64,000 nucleotides of DNA from Setophaga petechia. Lineage: Eukaryota > Chordata > Aves > Passeriformes > Parulidae. Below the pieces are notes generated by a model. The model worked only from the letters and a program-made list of their open reading frames with translations. It had not been told where the DNA came from and ran no database searches. Where the stretch lies: positions 19,823,165 to 19,887,164 of the forward strand of contig JANCRA010000016.1 in NCBI GenBank assembly GCA_024362935.1. The letters run 5' to 3'. The stretch's first letter is position 1. Every line of letters begins with the position of its first letter. The position numbers and the translations under genes were made by a program. Of this stretch, positions 20,528-33,693 are shown piece by piece.

Positions 20528-21574
20528 CACTTTGACTTTGTCTGCATTCTTATTTGCATTTTTGTGTGAGCCCCGTGGTCGCTGTGCTGAGTGTCAGTGC
20601 TGTCCCTGCCTGCAGGCAGATGGAGCTCAGCTGGGGCAGCAGCTCCCGTTGCACTGTGGCAGCAGGCACAGCGTGCTCCAGGAGGGCTCAGCCCGCGCTG
20701 CAGCAGCACCGAGGTCTGAGCTCCCTGCAGCCCTGCCAGGGCTCCACACTGCCCGTGGGATGAGAGGTACAGGGGCCTGAGGGAGTGTCCTGAGCAGCTG
20801 CTGCCCCTGTGCAGCTCAGGGAGAGAGCTGCTCCTCACCTGGGCAGCTCTGTGCTGACAGTGCTGCTCACAGAGGCTGGGAGTGAGGAGTGATGCAAACA
20901 GGAGAGTTCACGTTCAAACCTGGCTGGGCTTCACCAACTCACTGCCTGGCACAAGATGTTTCCTTTCAAATCTAGGACAGTGGGATTTTTCTCTTGAAGT
21001 CTGTGTTAGGAAAGCCATAATTATTAATGCTTTAGAAAATTATTTATCAAATGTTCTGAGATGTGTGTTAACTTAGTGATGAATCAGAAAAATATCTGAA
21101 GTTTGTGATTTATTCTGCAGACATGGAATGAGCTGATGGTCTTACACTAGGAGAATTTTCTGTTGGTTTCTTGTTTTTAAGGTAGAATAAACAAGGAACT
21201 TTCATTGTTTTGAGGAATGCTAATGACTCTTTTACTGTTCAGATAAGTCAACCAACCAGTGGCTTTTAGGGCCGTGTGTCACCTTGGTGCAAGGTGAGGT
21301 TTTAAAGTATATGAAGTTATGAAGTATCATCTCAAGGAATCAGGTCCTTCACCTCTGAATCTAAAGTTAGGCCACTGATATGGTTTCTTAATGCAACTTT
21401 TTTATTGTAAAGATAAAATGTCTGAACACTTTGAACTTGGAACTTCTAGCTGGCCAAAATTTACATTGTCAGCATCTTTAAGCAGTAAATGCTGTGTTTT
21501 AATTTGGTTCCCCTTGGGGGGATGCCTGAAGAAAAGCACATCTTAGTATGGAGTAACATGTATGGTATGAGTGG

Positions 21575-21621
21575 AAGTAGAGAAGTAGATAGAGAATAAG
21601 TAGAGAAGTAGATAGAGAATG
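21575..21621. repeat. 23-bp tandem duplication
   Basis: AGTAGAGAAGTAGATAGAGA plus three bases occurs at 21576-21598 and again at 21599-21621, differing at most in the last base. It is purine-rich. Confidence 0.9.
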
Positions 21622-24600
21622 TGGTTTGCTTTTAGTAGGGCTCCTTTGAGGGGGGCCTTGGCATTCAGCTTTACAATTAGAACAAATCTGTGCTGTTGTA
21701 GTTGACAGCTTTGCATTCCTGTTGGTTGTGTTGACTCGAGAAGGATGCCTGTAACTCATCAGCTTAGAATTCACTAGCTCGTTTAGTTGCATCTACTGGA
21801 AAATTCTCGGGAAATTTAAGGATTACAGCTGAAGAATTTAGGCTGCAAAAAAATTAGTCTGTAACAGTATATATTGTTTACTTTTTATAGCTTTTATTTG
21901 ATTTATTATTGGAAAATATAGGGTAAAAATTATCAAAGATGATATATGTATGGAACAGCTCATGTTAACTCTTTGAAATTTGTATTTGTTCTTTAATGTG
22001 TGTGGATTTGTACCTTGTGCAAATTGTTCAGATTTCTGATTTATCCAGTAGGTGTTCAAGCGTATGGATTGGTGGAGCAGCCAAGATCCTGCAGAGATGT
22101 CTGCTCCCATTTTAGAGATTCTATAAAAGTGCTGCAAGCCTCAGTGCTCCTGGTAGCTGTGTTGAGCTGGGTGTCCTGTGTCAGACAGGGACAGTGTGTG
22201 TGTCCGTGTGTCTGTCACAGCTCTCCTGAGGGTGGCACTGACCACTGGCCACTCCTCTGCTGACAGTCTCTTGTCAGTCTGTAGCCAGCTGAGGTTGGCT
22301 TCCCAAGGTCTTCAGAAGCAAATTTTTTTCAAGGAAAAAAACTTGTTTCATGTTTATTTAAGATGTTGAAAACCAGAAACCACAAGGTTTAAAGTTTTGA
22401 GTTTGGCTTTTCCTATAAACAAGGTTTTGGTGCTGCATGCCATCAGTATTTGCAGCAGAAGGATTTGTGTGTGATTTAAGAGTGTCTTTTATATGATTCA
22501 TCTGTTGCAGAATTGCTAAGTGAGCCACCTGATGACAAGTGCTGAACTTGGTGACCTGTTCATGATCAGCCCACAGACATTCTTTTTAATAACAGAAAGA
22601 AATAGCAATAGGTTACTGTTGTTAAATCATTTGTAAGTTATTTTTATTTGTGTATTGAGCTTTCCATGGGAAAAGTTCTGCATTGCAGTTTGGACTCTCT
22701 TGAGCATTGAGAGATATTAATGATAAAAGTACATTGCATGAGATGTGTAGGGACAAAACTGAACATGGGATCCTGAATTGAGGCAGTTAACTATGGGACT
22801 TGTGTTTGCTTGATTTGGTGCCCCAGGCTGTGATAACCCCTACAGGTACAGAGGCAGTGGACAGTGGCAGTGTCTGTGTGGGGCTGGATGTGACCCTGTG
22901 CCCTCCCAGGGCAGTGCAGCCGTGCTCTGGGGGCTGCACTCTGGAGCCTCTCCTTGTGCACCAGCTGCTTTCAGATGAGATTTCCCTTTCTGCACAGGAA
23001 ATACTGCCAATTCCATGAGAAAGAAAAAGGCTCCAATTCAGTGAACAGCCACCTCTTTTTTTTTTCCTTAATGGCCCACTTGTGGCATGGAAACAAAACC
23101 CTTGTTTGCTTTTAGGTTACACCAGCTGTTGATCAATAGTTCTGAAGGTACATAATTTGGCAACCTAAGGTTCGTTTTGTTTTGTTTTTTCTGGATAGGA
23201 ATTACTGTGGTGAAAAGAAAATTGAGTGCTGGAAACTGTTTGGACAGCATTAGACAAACACAAACATTGGTGAAGAAGGGGGTCTGTTCACAAGCTAAAC
23301 ATGGGGGTGCTCCTGTCTGCTCTTGGTTTGTGCTCAGGGCATGCAGTGCAGGGAGCTCGGTGACTGCAGTCAGGAGAGCATTTGGAGAAGCTCACATACT
23401 GCTCACATACTGCTCCATCCAGGAGGGGAGGGTGGCTGTGCTGTGCTGTGCTGTGCTGGCACACCCTGCTCCCCTTGCTCCTGTGCTGTTCTGGTGCCTG
23501 TCTGTGGCAGTTCTGGATTTCCCAGCAGCTCAGAGTGAGACACATGCTGTGTTCTCTTAGTGATGTAAGCCCAAGTGACAAGTCAAAATAAAAGACTTGT
23601 CCGAATTACTTTAATACAATAAACATGGTGCCTCCTCATTGACAGCACGTTAAATACTAATTTCTCAAACTGTGAGTTTGAAAGGTTTTGACATGTGTCA
23701 AGATTCTGACTATTTAAAACCAATCTTCCACTAAAATTTCTTACAGATTGAAAGAGCAAATGTTGACTTGTATGACTAGCAAAGATGACTCTCTACTCTT
23801 TCTGCATAAAAAAAACTAAATATTCTAACTCTGTGTATTCCCTAGACATTATGGGGGCTATTATTTGAAAATACATAGCTAGCTGAAATGTTGTTAATTG
23901 CCTTTCATGGATTCTAGCAAATGTTCCTAAAGGTACTGTCCTAGTACAACAATACCAGTGAAATGAGGAATGAATCAATGTTGTTGCTCTGGTAATTGCT
24001 AAATGCTGTATTTGCTGTGGAAAGTAGAGCTTGTACAAAAACAAGAGGGAGGAAATAGAATCTGTGCTTCTGAAGAAGGCAGCACTATGCAGACACCCCT
24101 TCTGAGAGCAAGAAAGGATACTTTCTAAGATCTTCTGATACTAAGGCCCTTTTACTGCTGTTGAGAAAAACATCCGACAAAGGGTTTAGCTTCTGTTAAT
24201 CCTTAAGGGACTTGTTTTGACAGATTCTTTCTGGAAGATTTTCTCAGTAACTTCTGATTTGTTATAAAAGAGCAATTACTGATTTGTCCTCAAGCACCTT
24301 TTTGGTGCATGTTTGTTAATGAAGTTCATGTGCATACAGGAATGGGGGGGAAAAGCCAGTTTGAATTGTTTACTGTGGAAAAGCAGGAATATTTGGGTTT
24401 TCCTGGGTCTGCATTGCACTGTCTAGTGCACAGGGTGCTTAGAATCTGAATTTCATTGTGTGTGTTATGTGGCCTGCTCAGCAGTTTGTGGAAGTGCATC
24501 TTGCTTTCTTGAGAGTGGACTATGAATTTTTGTTACCCTTTCTAAGCATGAAGGCTTTTCCTTGTATTCAGAGTAATGCCCAGGATTAGATTTCAATCCA

Positions 24601-24756
24601 TATTCTCATACTTTGCACAGGTGACCAAGAAGTCCTGGTTTTGTGATGGTTGTGATAGTTAAGGGGAATAAACCAGATTTCTTTGTAATGCCTGTGTGTT
24701 GTATGCTCCTTTTTTGTGAAGAACTCCAATCTCCAGCCACATGTCCCTTTTCACAA

Positions 24757-25758
24757 CACAGGTCAGTCCTGAGAATGCACAGAGAACAGGTCAGCTGTGT
24801 CAGTCCTGACATGCTCAGAGAACAGGTCAGCTGTGTCAGTCCTGACATGCACAGAGAACAGGTCAGCTGTGTCAGTCCTGGGGATGCTCAGGAACAGGTC
24901 AGCTGTGTCAGTCCTGACATGCTCAGGACTGTGAATAGGTCAGCTGTGTCAGTCCTGACATGCTCAGGAACAGGTCAGCTGTGTCAGTCCTGACATGTAC
25001 AGAGAACAGGTCAGCTGTGTCAGTGCTGACATGCACAGAGAACAGGTCAGCTGTGTCAGTGCTGACATGTACAGAGGACAGGTCAGCTGTGTCAGTCCTG
25101 ACATGCTCAGGAACAGGTCAGCTGTGTCAGTGCTGACATGTACAGAGAACAGGTCAGCTGTGTCAGTCCTGACATGCTCAGGAACAGGTCAGCTGTGTCA
25201 GTCCTGACATGCTCAGGACTGTGAATAGGTCAGCTGTGTCAGTCCTGACATGCTCAGGAACAGGTCAGCTGTGTCAGTCCTGACATGCTCAGGAACAGGT
25301 CAGCTGTGTCAGTCCTGACATGCTCAGGAACAGGTCAGCTGTGTCAGTCCTGACATGTACAGAGAACAGGTCAGCTGTGTCAGTCCTGACATGCACAGAG
25401 AACAGGTCAGCTGTGTCAGTCCTGACATGTACAGAGAACAGGTCAGCTGTGTCAGTCCTGACATGCTCAGGGCTGTGAGCAGGTCAGCTGTGTCAGTCCT
25501 GACATGCTCAGGACTGTGAACAGGTCAGCTGTGTCAGTCCTGACATGCTCAGGAACAGGTCAGCTGTGTCAGTCCTGACATGCTCAGGAACAGGTCAGCT
25601 GTGTCAGTCCTGACATGCACAGAGGACAGGTCAGCTGTGTCAGTCCTGGGGATGCAGAGAACAGGTCAGCTGTGTCAGTCCTGACATGTACAGAGAACAG
25701 GTCAGCTGTGTCAGTGCTGACATGCTCAGGGCTGTGAGCAGGTCAGCTGTGTCAGTTG
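24757..25758. repeat. Minisatellite, 35/36/43-bp units, about 27 copies
   Basis: Every unit contains GGTCAGCTGTGTCAG followed, in most, by TCCTGACATG and a variable linker: CTCAGGAACA (35 bp), CACAGAGAACA (36 bp) or CTCAGGACTGTGAATA (43 bp). I count 27 cores. Each core holds a nuclear-receptor half site (AGGTCA) overlapping an E-box (CAGCTG), and most hold the perfect inverted repeat TGTCAG-TC-CTGACA. The array opens with a degenerate unit at about 24757 and ends at GTCAGTTGTCC. Unit lengths that differ modulo three break the frames, so the open frames here are not genes. Confidence 0.96.
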
Positions 25759-28700
25759 TCCCAGGTTTTCTCAGTGGCCCTGCCCAGTGCTCACGGTGCA
25801 CACAGTGCAGGGTCTCAGGCCTGCACTCCAGCATTGTCTGAGGCTGTTGTGCTGTTTGGCTGAAAAGCTCTTGGAGCACATTCCCAGGATTTCCCTCGTT
25901 CTCCTGCCAGGCTGGCTCATCCCTGCTCTAGAGGCTGTGCATGGTTGATGCTGTATTTGATTCATCTGCTGGCTGTGCTTGAGAAAACAACTGACTGTTA
26001 ACCAGGGCTAATATTAATGCACTTGGGTTTTTGTCCTCTTCTAATCTGAACAAACCCAAATATTACAGGGCATACTGGAGTGATGTGAAAATTATGTTTC
26101 AAAGGCAAGTCTGGCCTCTGAACCTGTGCAATTTATTTCAACTATTGGCTTTTAAATGTTTTCCTGATTGTAGTGAATGTACTTGGTGTAAATCAACAGT
26201 TTGTGCTTGCTGCAGAGACTGTGCAAAGCATTTCAGGGAACAATCACAATAACTTCTATCAATAATGTCATGTTTGTATCTTGGGAGCTGTGTAAATTGC
26301 TGAAGAAGTGCACATCTCTCTGTAAAGTCTGCAAAAATTTAAGAAAAAAATTCTCAGTTCAGGGATAATTCAAGTGAGTGTCATTAAACATCCCAAATCT
26401 CATTCACAACTTGTTTTTGTCAGTGAGCCAACAGATGAACACTGTGGCAGATACTATCCTGTTTCAATTTCAGGTCTGGACAGTAAATAGCTGTTTCTTT
26501 TGGCAAAGACCATGGTTTAATTTAGAAAAAAGAGTTGTTATTTATTTATGAGAAAGGATAATTTCTGTGATAAAAATTTCATGTCAGACCTATCTGACAC
26601 CAAAGAGGCAAGTAAGGAACTACTCTGCTTTTCTTACCATTATTTCTATTCTGCCCTGACTTCCTGCTTTTCAAGAAATAGTTTTTGTTAGAGTAAAAGA
26701 CTTTACAATAGACAGCTTGCAGAGCTAATTCTGATAAAGTTGTCTAAAAATCTCTTGAGGGAATGAGCTTCTGGTAAAATACCAGGTATTTCTCACTTCT
26801 GGCAGTTCTGGAAATGTTCTGAATAAAGCTGTTCATGAACTATTATGGAAATTACCATGGTGGAGCTGGAACACAGATATGCAAATACCTACATCTGAGT
26901 AGAAAAGAAACTGTGAAGAAAAACTGGCATTTTCAAAGCTTCAGGGAAGGTTCTCTGCTTCTTCTGAGGAGGTTGGTAATGTCACGGGAAGGGGAGAAGT
27001 AGCCTCTCCTTTCCAGAGGTTTTCTCTTCTAAAATGAAGAAAGCTGCCCTGGCCAGGCCTGTCCAAGGGCCCCAGCAGGTCTGGGGAGCAGAGGGAGCAG
27101 GGTGTGCACATTGCTGCTCATCCAGGACTGCCTGGCAGCACTGCTCCCACTGCTGCCATTGGGAAAGGCAGCTGCTGTGGAGAGCAGGGAGGGAATGTGT
27201 GCCCTGCCCCTGCCAGGGGACATCTGGCACTTGGAGAATAAAGCAGGGCCCTCCTGCCACCTGGTACAGCCCACGTTGGTATGGGAATAAAGTAATAGAC
27301 TCCAATTTAGCCATGGTAACTTCCAGTGATGCTAATTAATCTTGACCCATTTGTTTTCATTTGACCCAGAAGTCACACAGTTCTCTAATACCCTAATGAA
27401 GGAAGGGATAAGAGGACGAGGCCTGCATTTGTAGCTGCATTGGTAAAATGTGACATCATATTTTTAAATTAGGAGAAAATGGTGGAGGTTTATGAGGGAG
27501 AACTCTGATGTGGATTCTGGCCTCTGCAAGCAAAGCTGTGTAGAAAAGCCAGTGAGCTCTTACAGCATCAGGGCTGGAATGCATCAGTTCCTTGTGGAGG
27601 CAGACAGCCCAGGAAATGCTCTCAGTGCCTGAGGACCAGGAGCACTGACAGAGTCCTTCAGGAGGAACAAGGGACGTGTTTGTGCTCCAGGGGCTCCAAA
27701 CTCTGGGACTCTCAGTGGTCTCAGTGTCTGACTGGGGCATTGCATCCTTCAGATGCCTTTGCTGCACTCCCACAGGCTGTGGAGATGTGCAGCACAGACC
27801 TGTGCTGGTTTATTGACTTTGCAATAATCCTCAGGTTGTCTGCATTCCCTGTGTGTCCTTCTGAGAGTCCTCAGGAGCTGAGGGAGCCATGTGCAGCCTT
27901 TCCTGACCTTCTCCTGGCCATGAGAGTCAGTTCTCAGGGTTTCCAGCTCTCTGCTCCCTCCATCCTCTCCCAAGGATGGGTTTCTCTAATGCCTGGTTAT
28001 GGTCAGACTTCTGATTCTGGACTGCATTAAAAAAAAAAAAAACAAAAGAGCTTTTGATCCATGTTTTTTGGACTTTAACAATGCTAATTTTCCTTCAGTC
28101 ACAAAGCTTTTTTTCTGTGTCCTTTCTCAGTGCATTTGCTTTTCATGTTTGAGGTGTTCCTCAGTCTGTTACCAAGGGTAGCTGATGAGGGCCTTGCTCC
28201 TTCTTGCACTTGTTATTCATGAAGGTGTGTCCTGGGAGGGCTGGCATGCAGGGTTAGTTTGAACTTGCAGGTCTCCTGCACTGCAAATAAATGGGTTGTC
28301 ACCACGTCACAGGTGCTCACAGCATGGTGAAAAATAATGCAAGTCTTGAGCATTCTGATGACATTTCCAGTACCATAATTGATTCACAGAGATTTTTACT
28401 CAGTTACCTCATGAATATGAGGGCAGAACCACTGTAGGATGGTTCTGTTGGAACAGCATCTTTTTTCATTCATTTCAGAATAAATATATGTCTCTGTGTT
28501 TTGAGAGGGCCTGAAATGTCCTATGATAGATGTAAAATGTGTATTTGTCTTGTGAATTTAAACAAAGGAGAAACGTGATTTGTCTGATTACTTTATGCCA
28601 TGCATAGCATTGGTTTGAAATAACAAAATCTATCCTTAATCTCTAAGAGAATTCATCTTGTAAATGTAAGGTTCCATGGGATCAAGGCAAAAGCACTGGA

Positions 28701-31700
28701 AACAAACTGTAATGCTGCATTTGTTTAGAGATTGTTCCTCACTGTGAACAATTCATTTCAAACCCATGGAGTCAGTCCATAAATTACTGTAAACAGAGAC
28801 CATAGAAAGGCTGGTAACACTGGACAGAGGTTGTAATGGGGATTAATGGGAAAGTCTTCAATGACAGAAAACACTGTAGCTTTGTATCTCACACATTTAA
28901 AAAATTTTTTACCATGTTCTGCCTAAGAATTGTATCTAGGTGAAAAAGAGGAGGAGCACTTGAAAAATGTCTTTGTGAGGTGTAGTTGATAAATGGAGTT
29001 GTGCCCAGTTTGGCTGGCTGTGCTCTCTTACAGAAGGTGGTGTTGGAGAGGTATTTAATATATCATGTAGATCAAGCCTTCAAGTGCTGTGGACTTTGTA
29101 TTGTGCAGTGAATAATAGCTGCAGCTTGCTGGGGCAGCAGTTCAATGCAGGTCATGTATTTAGAGCACATGGCACTGGAGAGCTGAGCTCAAAAGCTTAG
29201 CAGCAGACTTCCAGAAATCTGCTTGAGTGGCCTTGAACAATATTGAATTCAAACTCACAGCCCTTAGTTTCAAAAAAACTTTTTTCCCCTACAAGGGCTC
29301 TCTGCTTCTAAAAACAGAATGGAGCCAAAATCGTCGAGATATTTCTTGAATTGTCAGGCATCCCAAATTGTTCATTGCTACAAGTTATTGCTCCTGGGAG
29401 GGTCATTAGAGGGATAGTCAGGATGCTGACAGCTAAACATTCTATCTGATGCTTTTTGGAGAAGTCCTTCAAAACTGCAGCTGGGCAGGAGTAGTTCCTG
29501 TTACAGATAAATGGATGGAAATTCTGCCCATGAGCCTCGGAGGGCTGGAGCTGCCTGTGGTTCTTTATCCATTTGTTTTATCTTTGAAGTATCAGTTTGT
29601 GGCAGTGTCCAAGCCATTCTGGTTTTGTTCTGCCTAATATAACTTGAATTGCAGGAAACAACTGCTTCTACAGAGCTAATTTGACAGAAACTGTCTAGAC
29701 TTATATTTTTTTATAATAGTTTGAAGATTAAAATGAGTAACTACGTGCTTATGTCCCTTGTCTACTCACATAATTACCTTGGTCTAATTTTGAAGGTGTC
29801 CAAGTGTATGGGAGAAAAGAAAATTTCAGAGTGCATATCTGAGGACAGTGCTACTGTTTTGATTTTAAAGACTAAAATTCAGAGCATTTTTGGATCTCTT
29901 TGACTGCACTTTGTTTTTATAATGTAAAATTATTTGGAAGCAATGCAGTTTGCCTAGGAAAGCTACTGAATTAAGAGAGAAGTTAACAGAAATGTGTTCT
30001 TGTACAATGTCCTGGTCACAGAGCTGTGCTTTCCTTTTTGTGACTGTAGCCCTGAATATTGGAAGCAGAACCCAAAAAAACCCTAATAATATTCAAGCTT
30101 GCTCTATCAGTATCCCATGATTTATGTACTTGAGGGATAACAAACACATTACCTTGAGAACTAGTTTGTTGTTCTCATAGTGTTTTAGTACACTTTATAA
30201 TTCCTGAGGGCTGAAGGCTCTATCTGAATAGATTTTATGAGAAAACATGGTTTCAGTGTAGCTCAGAATAAAGACTTGTTTCTCCCTGCATAAATAGAAA
30301 CTAATTTTCTGAAGTATAAAGTTAATTCAATTACTTTAAAAAGTTGTGAACCAGAAGGGGAGTAAGTTCATGTTTGCTGAGCATTTGAAATGTGTTTTGA
30401 AAATGAGTCTGGAAAGTGTTCTTGAGAAATCATCCACAGTAGCAAGTTTGGACAAACAAATGCCAATGTATTGCAAATAGGGTATAACTTGATTATTGTT
30501 GCACAAGAACATCATTTGCAGCAGGGACAAAATCTGATGTCCTTTTTCTGTAAATGATGGACAGATGTGTGGATGACAGGAGTGTGTGAGCCAGCACAGG
30601 GGCAGGGCCTTGTGCTGTGTTTGGTGAGGTGTTCTGTGCTGCTCCAGCTGCTCTGGAACGTTCTCTGCCTGGCCCAAGGAGCCTGTGTGCATACCTGTGG
30701 CTGTTCCATCCTGCCAGTACAGTATGGCACATTGCAGCTGAAGCCACTGGAAGCAGTTATGCTTCACAACACATTTAAATTCATTTATATGTATGAGAGA
30801 GATGCTACACATTGGGCACTATGAAGTGAGGCCTAGGAGCTGAAATTTGAATATGGTATTTGGACTTTTCAGCCATTCTATTCCTGTTTTCATTACTTTT
30901 TTTTTTTTTTTCAGTTTAAAGCATGCTGTGAGCACTGCTGTTGTCAATGCATTCTTTCCAAACCTGCATGTTTCTGCAGGGGGGCTGCACAGCTCATGTT
31001 GAGAGTATTTCAATAGCAGCCATGCCACAGGGAATGCTGTGCTTGAGTAGTCCAGGTGATAATAACAGGGCTTGAAGGGAGAAGGATTGTGCATGAGGCC
31101 TGTGTAGTAGACAATTTCCTTGTGTAGCTCTGGTGCAATAAATTGAACAGCCCAAAAGCAGGAAATTCTGTGCAACTTGTTCTGTTTCTTTGTCTTGTCA
31201 CTAACAGTTGATTATAATTACTGTTGTTAGTGAGCTACCTGCTGAGAATCAAACCAAATGAGAGTTTTCTGCCATTCTAATTTGTAGAGCAAAGTTCTGA
31301 TGCTGCCTTTGGTTGTGTCTAGACAGAGTGCCTCAATCCTCCTCAGCCCCCAGTCTCCAGCCTGAGCTAAACTGCAGAGTGCTGTCTGGGTGCTTTTGAA
31401 ATGTGCTATTCCAAAAGGCTGAATTTCATTAAATAGTAATAAAACTTGGCCTACTTAAATTAAAGGCATATCTCCTTTTTTCTCTAAGCAAACACCTGCT
31501 TTCAGGAGGATGGCTGATGAATATAAAACTGTTACAAAGTTGAATATGTCTTTAGCCTCTCCTTTATTTTTGTCCTCTTACCTGCTCTGACTGAGGAATG
31601 CCAGCTGTTTTTCTTGTTGACCCAATAGTCAGCAAGTCCAGCAGAGCTGCAGAACATCAGAGTGCTGGATGGATGGTAAAAAGCACAAATCTCCATCCTA

Positions 31701-31857
31701 ACCCAGCTGATTGTGTTAGAACAGGAGCCTTTGGTAGAGAACATTGAATCCTGCTCACTCAGTCTGCTCTGGCTGGGGAGGGTTCTGCCTTTGGAAAATT
31801 GGTGCCAGCAGCATGAGCAGCACAGGGCTGCAGCTGTGGGGGCTGAGATGGCACTGC
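25759..31857. other. Unique non-coding DNA
   Basis: No gene is recognised. GC-richer patches lie at 27010-27260, 27500-27960 and 30570-30720; the open frames over them (81-158 codons) are present on both strands and resemble nothing I know. There is a 14-base A run at 28029-28042 and a 16-base T run at 30897-30912, the latter directly followed by CAG and so acceptor-like. The block 27280-27480 is listed separately. Confidence 0.62.
27280..27480. promoter_or_regulatory. Possible conserved element with an RFX X-box
   Basis: TTAGCCATGGTAAC at 27307-27320 fits the RFX X-box (GTNRCCNNRGYAAC) at 13 of 14 positions, and GCTAATTAAT, a homeodomain-like site, follows 10 bp later. Further on are TGACATCA (CRE-like) and TAAATTAGG. 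The grouping suggests an enhancer. This is inferred only from motifs. Confidence 0.27.
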
Positions 31858-32078
31858 AAAGGAGGTGCCACAGGAGGTGCCACAGGAGGTGCCACAGGAG
31901 TGCCACAGGAGGTGCCATAGGAGTGCCACAGGAGTGCCACAGGAGTGCCACAGGAGGTGCCATAGGAGTGCCACAGGAGTGCCACAGGAGTGCCACAGGA
32001 GTGCCACAGGAGGTGCCACAGGAGGTGCCATAGGAGGTGCCACAGGAGGTGCCACAGGAGTGTCACAGGAGGTGCCAC
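31858..32078. repeat. Minisatellite, 11/12-bp units, 19 copies
   Basis: Units are GGTGCCACAGGA (12 bp) and GTGCCACAGGA (11 bp), in mixed order, with GCCATAGG variants at four places and one GTGTCACAGG. A GCTGCTG-type triplet run follows at about 32096-32109. Open frames of 98-154 codons on both strands across it are by-products. Confidence 0.96.
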
Positions 32079-32151
32079 TGCCCTGGGGCAGGGGCTGCTG
32101 CTGCTGCTGGGCTTGCCTGGCTGTCCATGCCAGCAGCAGAGGCCATCAGAG

Positions 32152-32219
32152 CCCTGCTCAGCTGCAATGTGGGTGATTCAGTGTTCCCTGCTCAGCTGTA
32201 ATGTGGGTGATTCAGTGTT
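32152..32219. repeat. 34-bp tandem duplication
   Basis: CCCTGCTCAGCTGCAATGTG and the following 14 bases are repeated once from 32186 with a single C/T difference; a third partial copy begins at 32220. It lies about 75 bp after the 11/12-bp minisatellite. Confidence 0.93.
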
Positions 32220-33693
32220 CCCTGCTGGTTGTTAGTTTCCTGCCTAAGTAACTGTGCTGGGCTCATTTCTTATTTCTTCTCAACTAGCCGTGCATCCATT
32301 TCCACCTTCCTGAAACCTTTTACAGTCCAGGGACAAATAAATCACTTCTAGTGTATTCCCAGGGTAGTCTCAACTAAAAAAAGGATACCAGCATGAAGGA
32401 CAATTGCAGTGTTGAGCTGTCATCCAGTCCCCACAGGTACTGTGAAAAATTACAGCCAATAAAATAACATTTTTCAAAATGTGACACTACCCTTAAATTT
32501 TTTTCTTCTGCAATAAATGGGTTGTAGAGAGAATTTCTGTCCACTTGAGTACAAACTATTCTTCAAGTGCTCAATAATAGATTATAGATGAGTTGTATTA
32601 TTAATTTCTAATGGAGTAAATGTTTTGCTTCAACATTCATTTTCAGGAGCTCAGTAATTTTTTATGCTTCGTTATCATTTTAAAGATACTTCTTATTATA
32701 AAAAATAAAAAAAAAGAAAAAAATCAGGGTTGAGCCAAAGCTGTCCAAAGCAATGAAATCTTGTGTTAAAATAGAAATAGAGGTCATAATTCAGCTTGTT
32801 ATGCTTTAGTAAATGGTCAATGTGTGCAGATTTCCCTTTGTTTTGAGTGTTTCTTTGAGTACCATAGCAGTTTAAAAATCTTACTGTGATTTTGAGTGCC
32901 AGCCTAATGATTAAGAGGCAGGTTTGTCTTTATTCCAATTTTCTAGATCTCGAGCATGATATTAACATAGATTTAGTATGAGTTTTCTGTGATGCTGCTT
33001 AAAACTGGTTAAAAAGAAATGTAAGTAAAATGTATATTGCAGTTGCAGAATTTGAACACGATGGTTATTTATACACTATTTATGCATGTGTATCCCTTGA
33101 CAATTGGTACCAAGAGCATCATTAAATTTAAGGGATTTGTATTCCCACATGGAGAGGCGAAAAGATAATTCTGTGAGGATCTGCTGTATAAATATTTCGA
33201 CAGCAACTGGCTGAGAATGTTCTGTCCTACTCTGTATTGTGTTTTTCTTCAATAGACTCCAATGGGCAGACTGTTGGTCATTTTTATCTTTGTGTTTTGG
33301 ACATTTTTGTGCATAAATCAGGTGCTAAAGACTTTCCTGAAAAGCTTTTTGAAAAGATACTGATGACTCCTGTGAGAGTGGTACAGCCCTTCACATGGAG
33401 CACATTCCACCACTTTATCATTATTAGCAGAGCCTGTGACTGTGGCTCTGAATACATTACTGTCCCAGACTCACTGCTACACAAATGCCTAATTCTTAAT
33501 ATCAGAAATACAGAAATCAACAGAGAAAAAAATTCTGAATTCTTACTGTGTAGCTTAAGGTCTTCATGTAATGGAGCAGCTTGTTCTAGATCCAATCTGA
33601 GATGTCCAAGTCAAGTAGAAACACATTGGTGCCACTGATTTGCTGGTAGGCTCAAAACCAAACTGCTGCACTCCAGAAATGACAATTCCAACT
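32220..33693. other. Unique non-coding DNA
   Basis: AT-rich DNA with an A-rich tract at about 32699-32724. A 133-codon plus frame at 33237-33638 is opposed by a 103-codon minus frame and has no recognisable domain; it is not called as a gene. Confidence 0.65.

Larger units (their letters stand above)
17401..24756. other. Unique non-coding DNA between CpG island B and the E-box minisatellite
   Basis: No gene is recognised. Besides the hairpins, the duplicated 95-bp segment and the 23-bp tandem listed separately, it holds a GC-richer non-repetitive patch at 20570-20880, a CTGTG pentamer run at 23436-23458 and an 11-bp direct repeat (CTCACATACTG) near 23390-23411. Open frames of about 100 codons at 20182-20838 occur on both strands and show no domain. 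Confidence 0.6.

Noticed and set aside
24757..25758. CRISPR-like array
   Set aside because: Units are directly tandem with short variable linkers and no unique spacers, and the sequence is vertebrate.
33237..33638. 133-codon plus frame just before the large minisatellite
   Set aside because: No domain recognised, an opposing 103-codon frame on minus, and no start or splice context. It could be chance.
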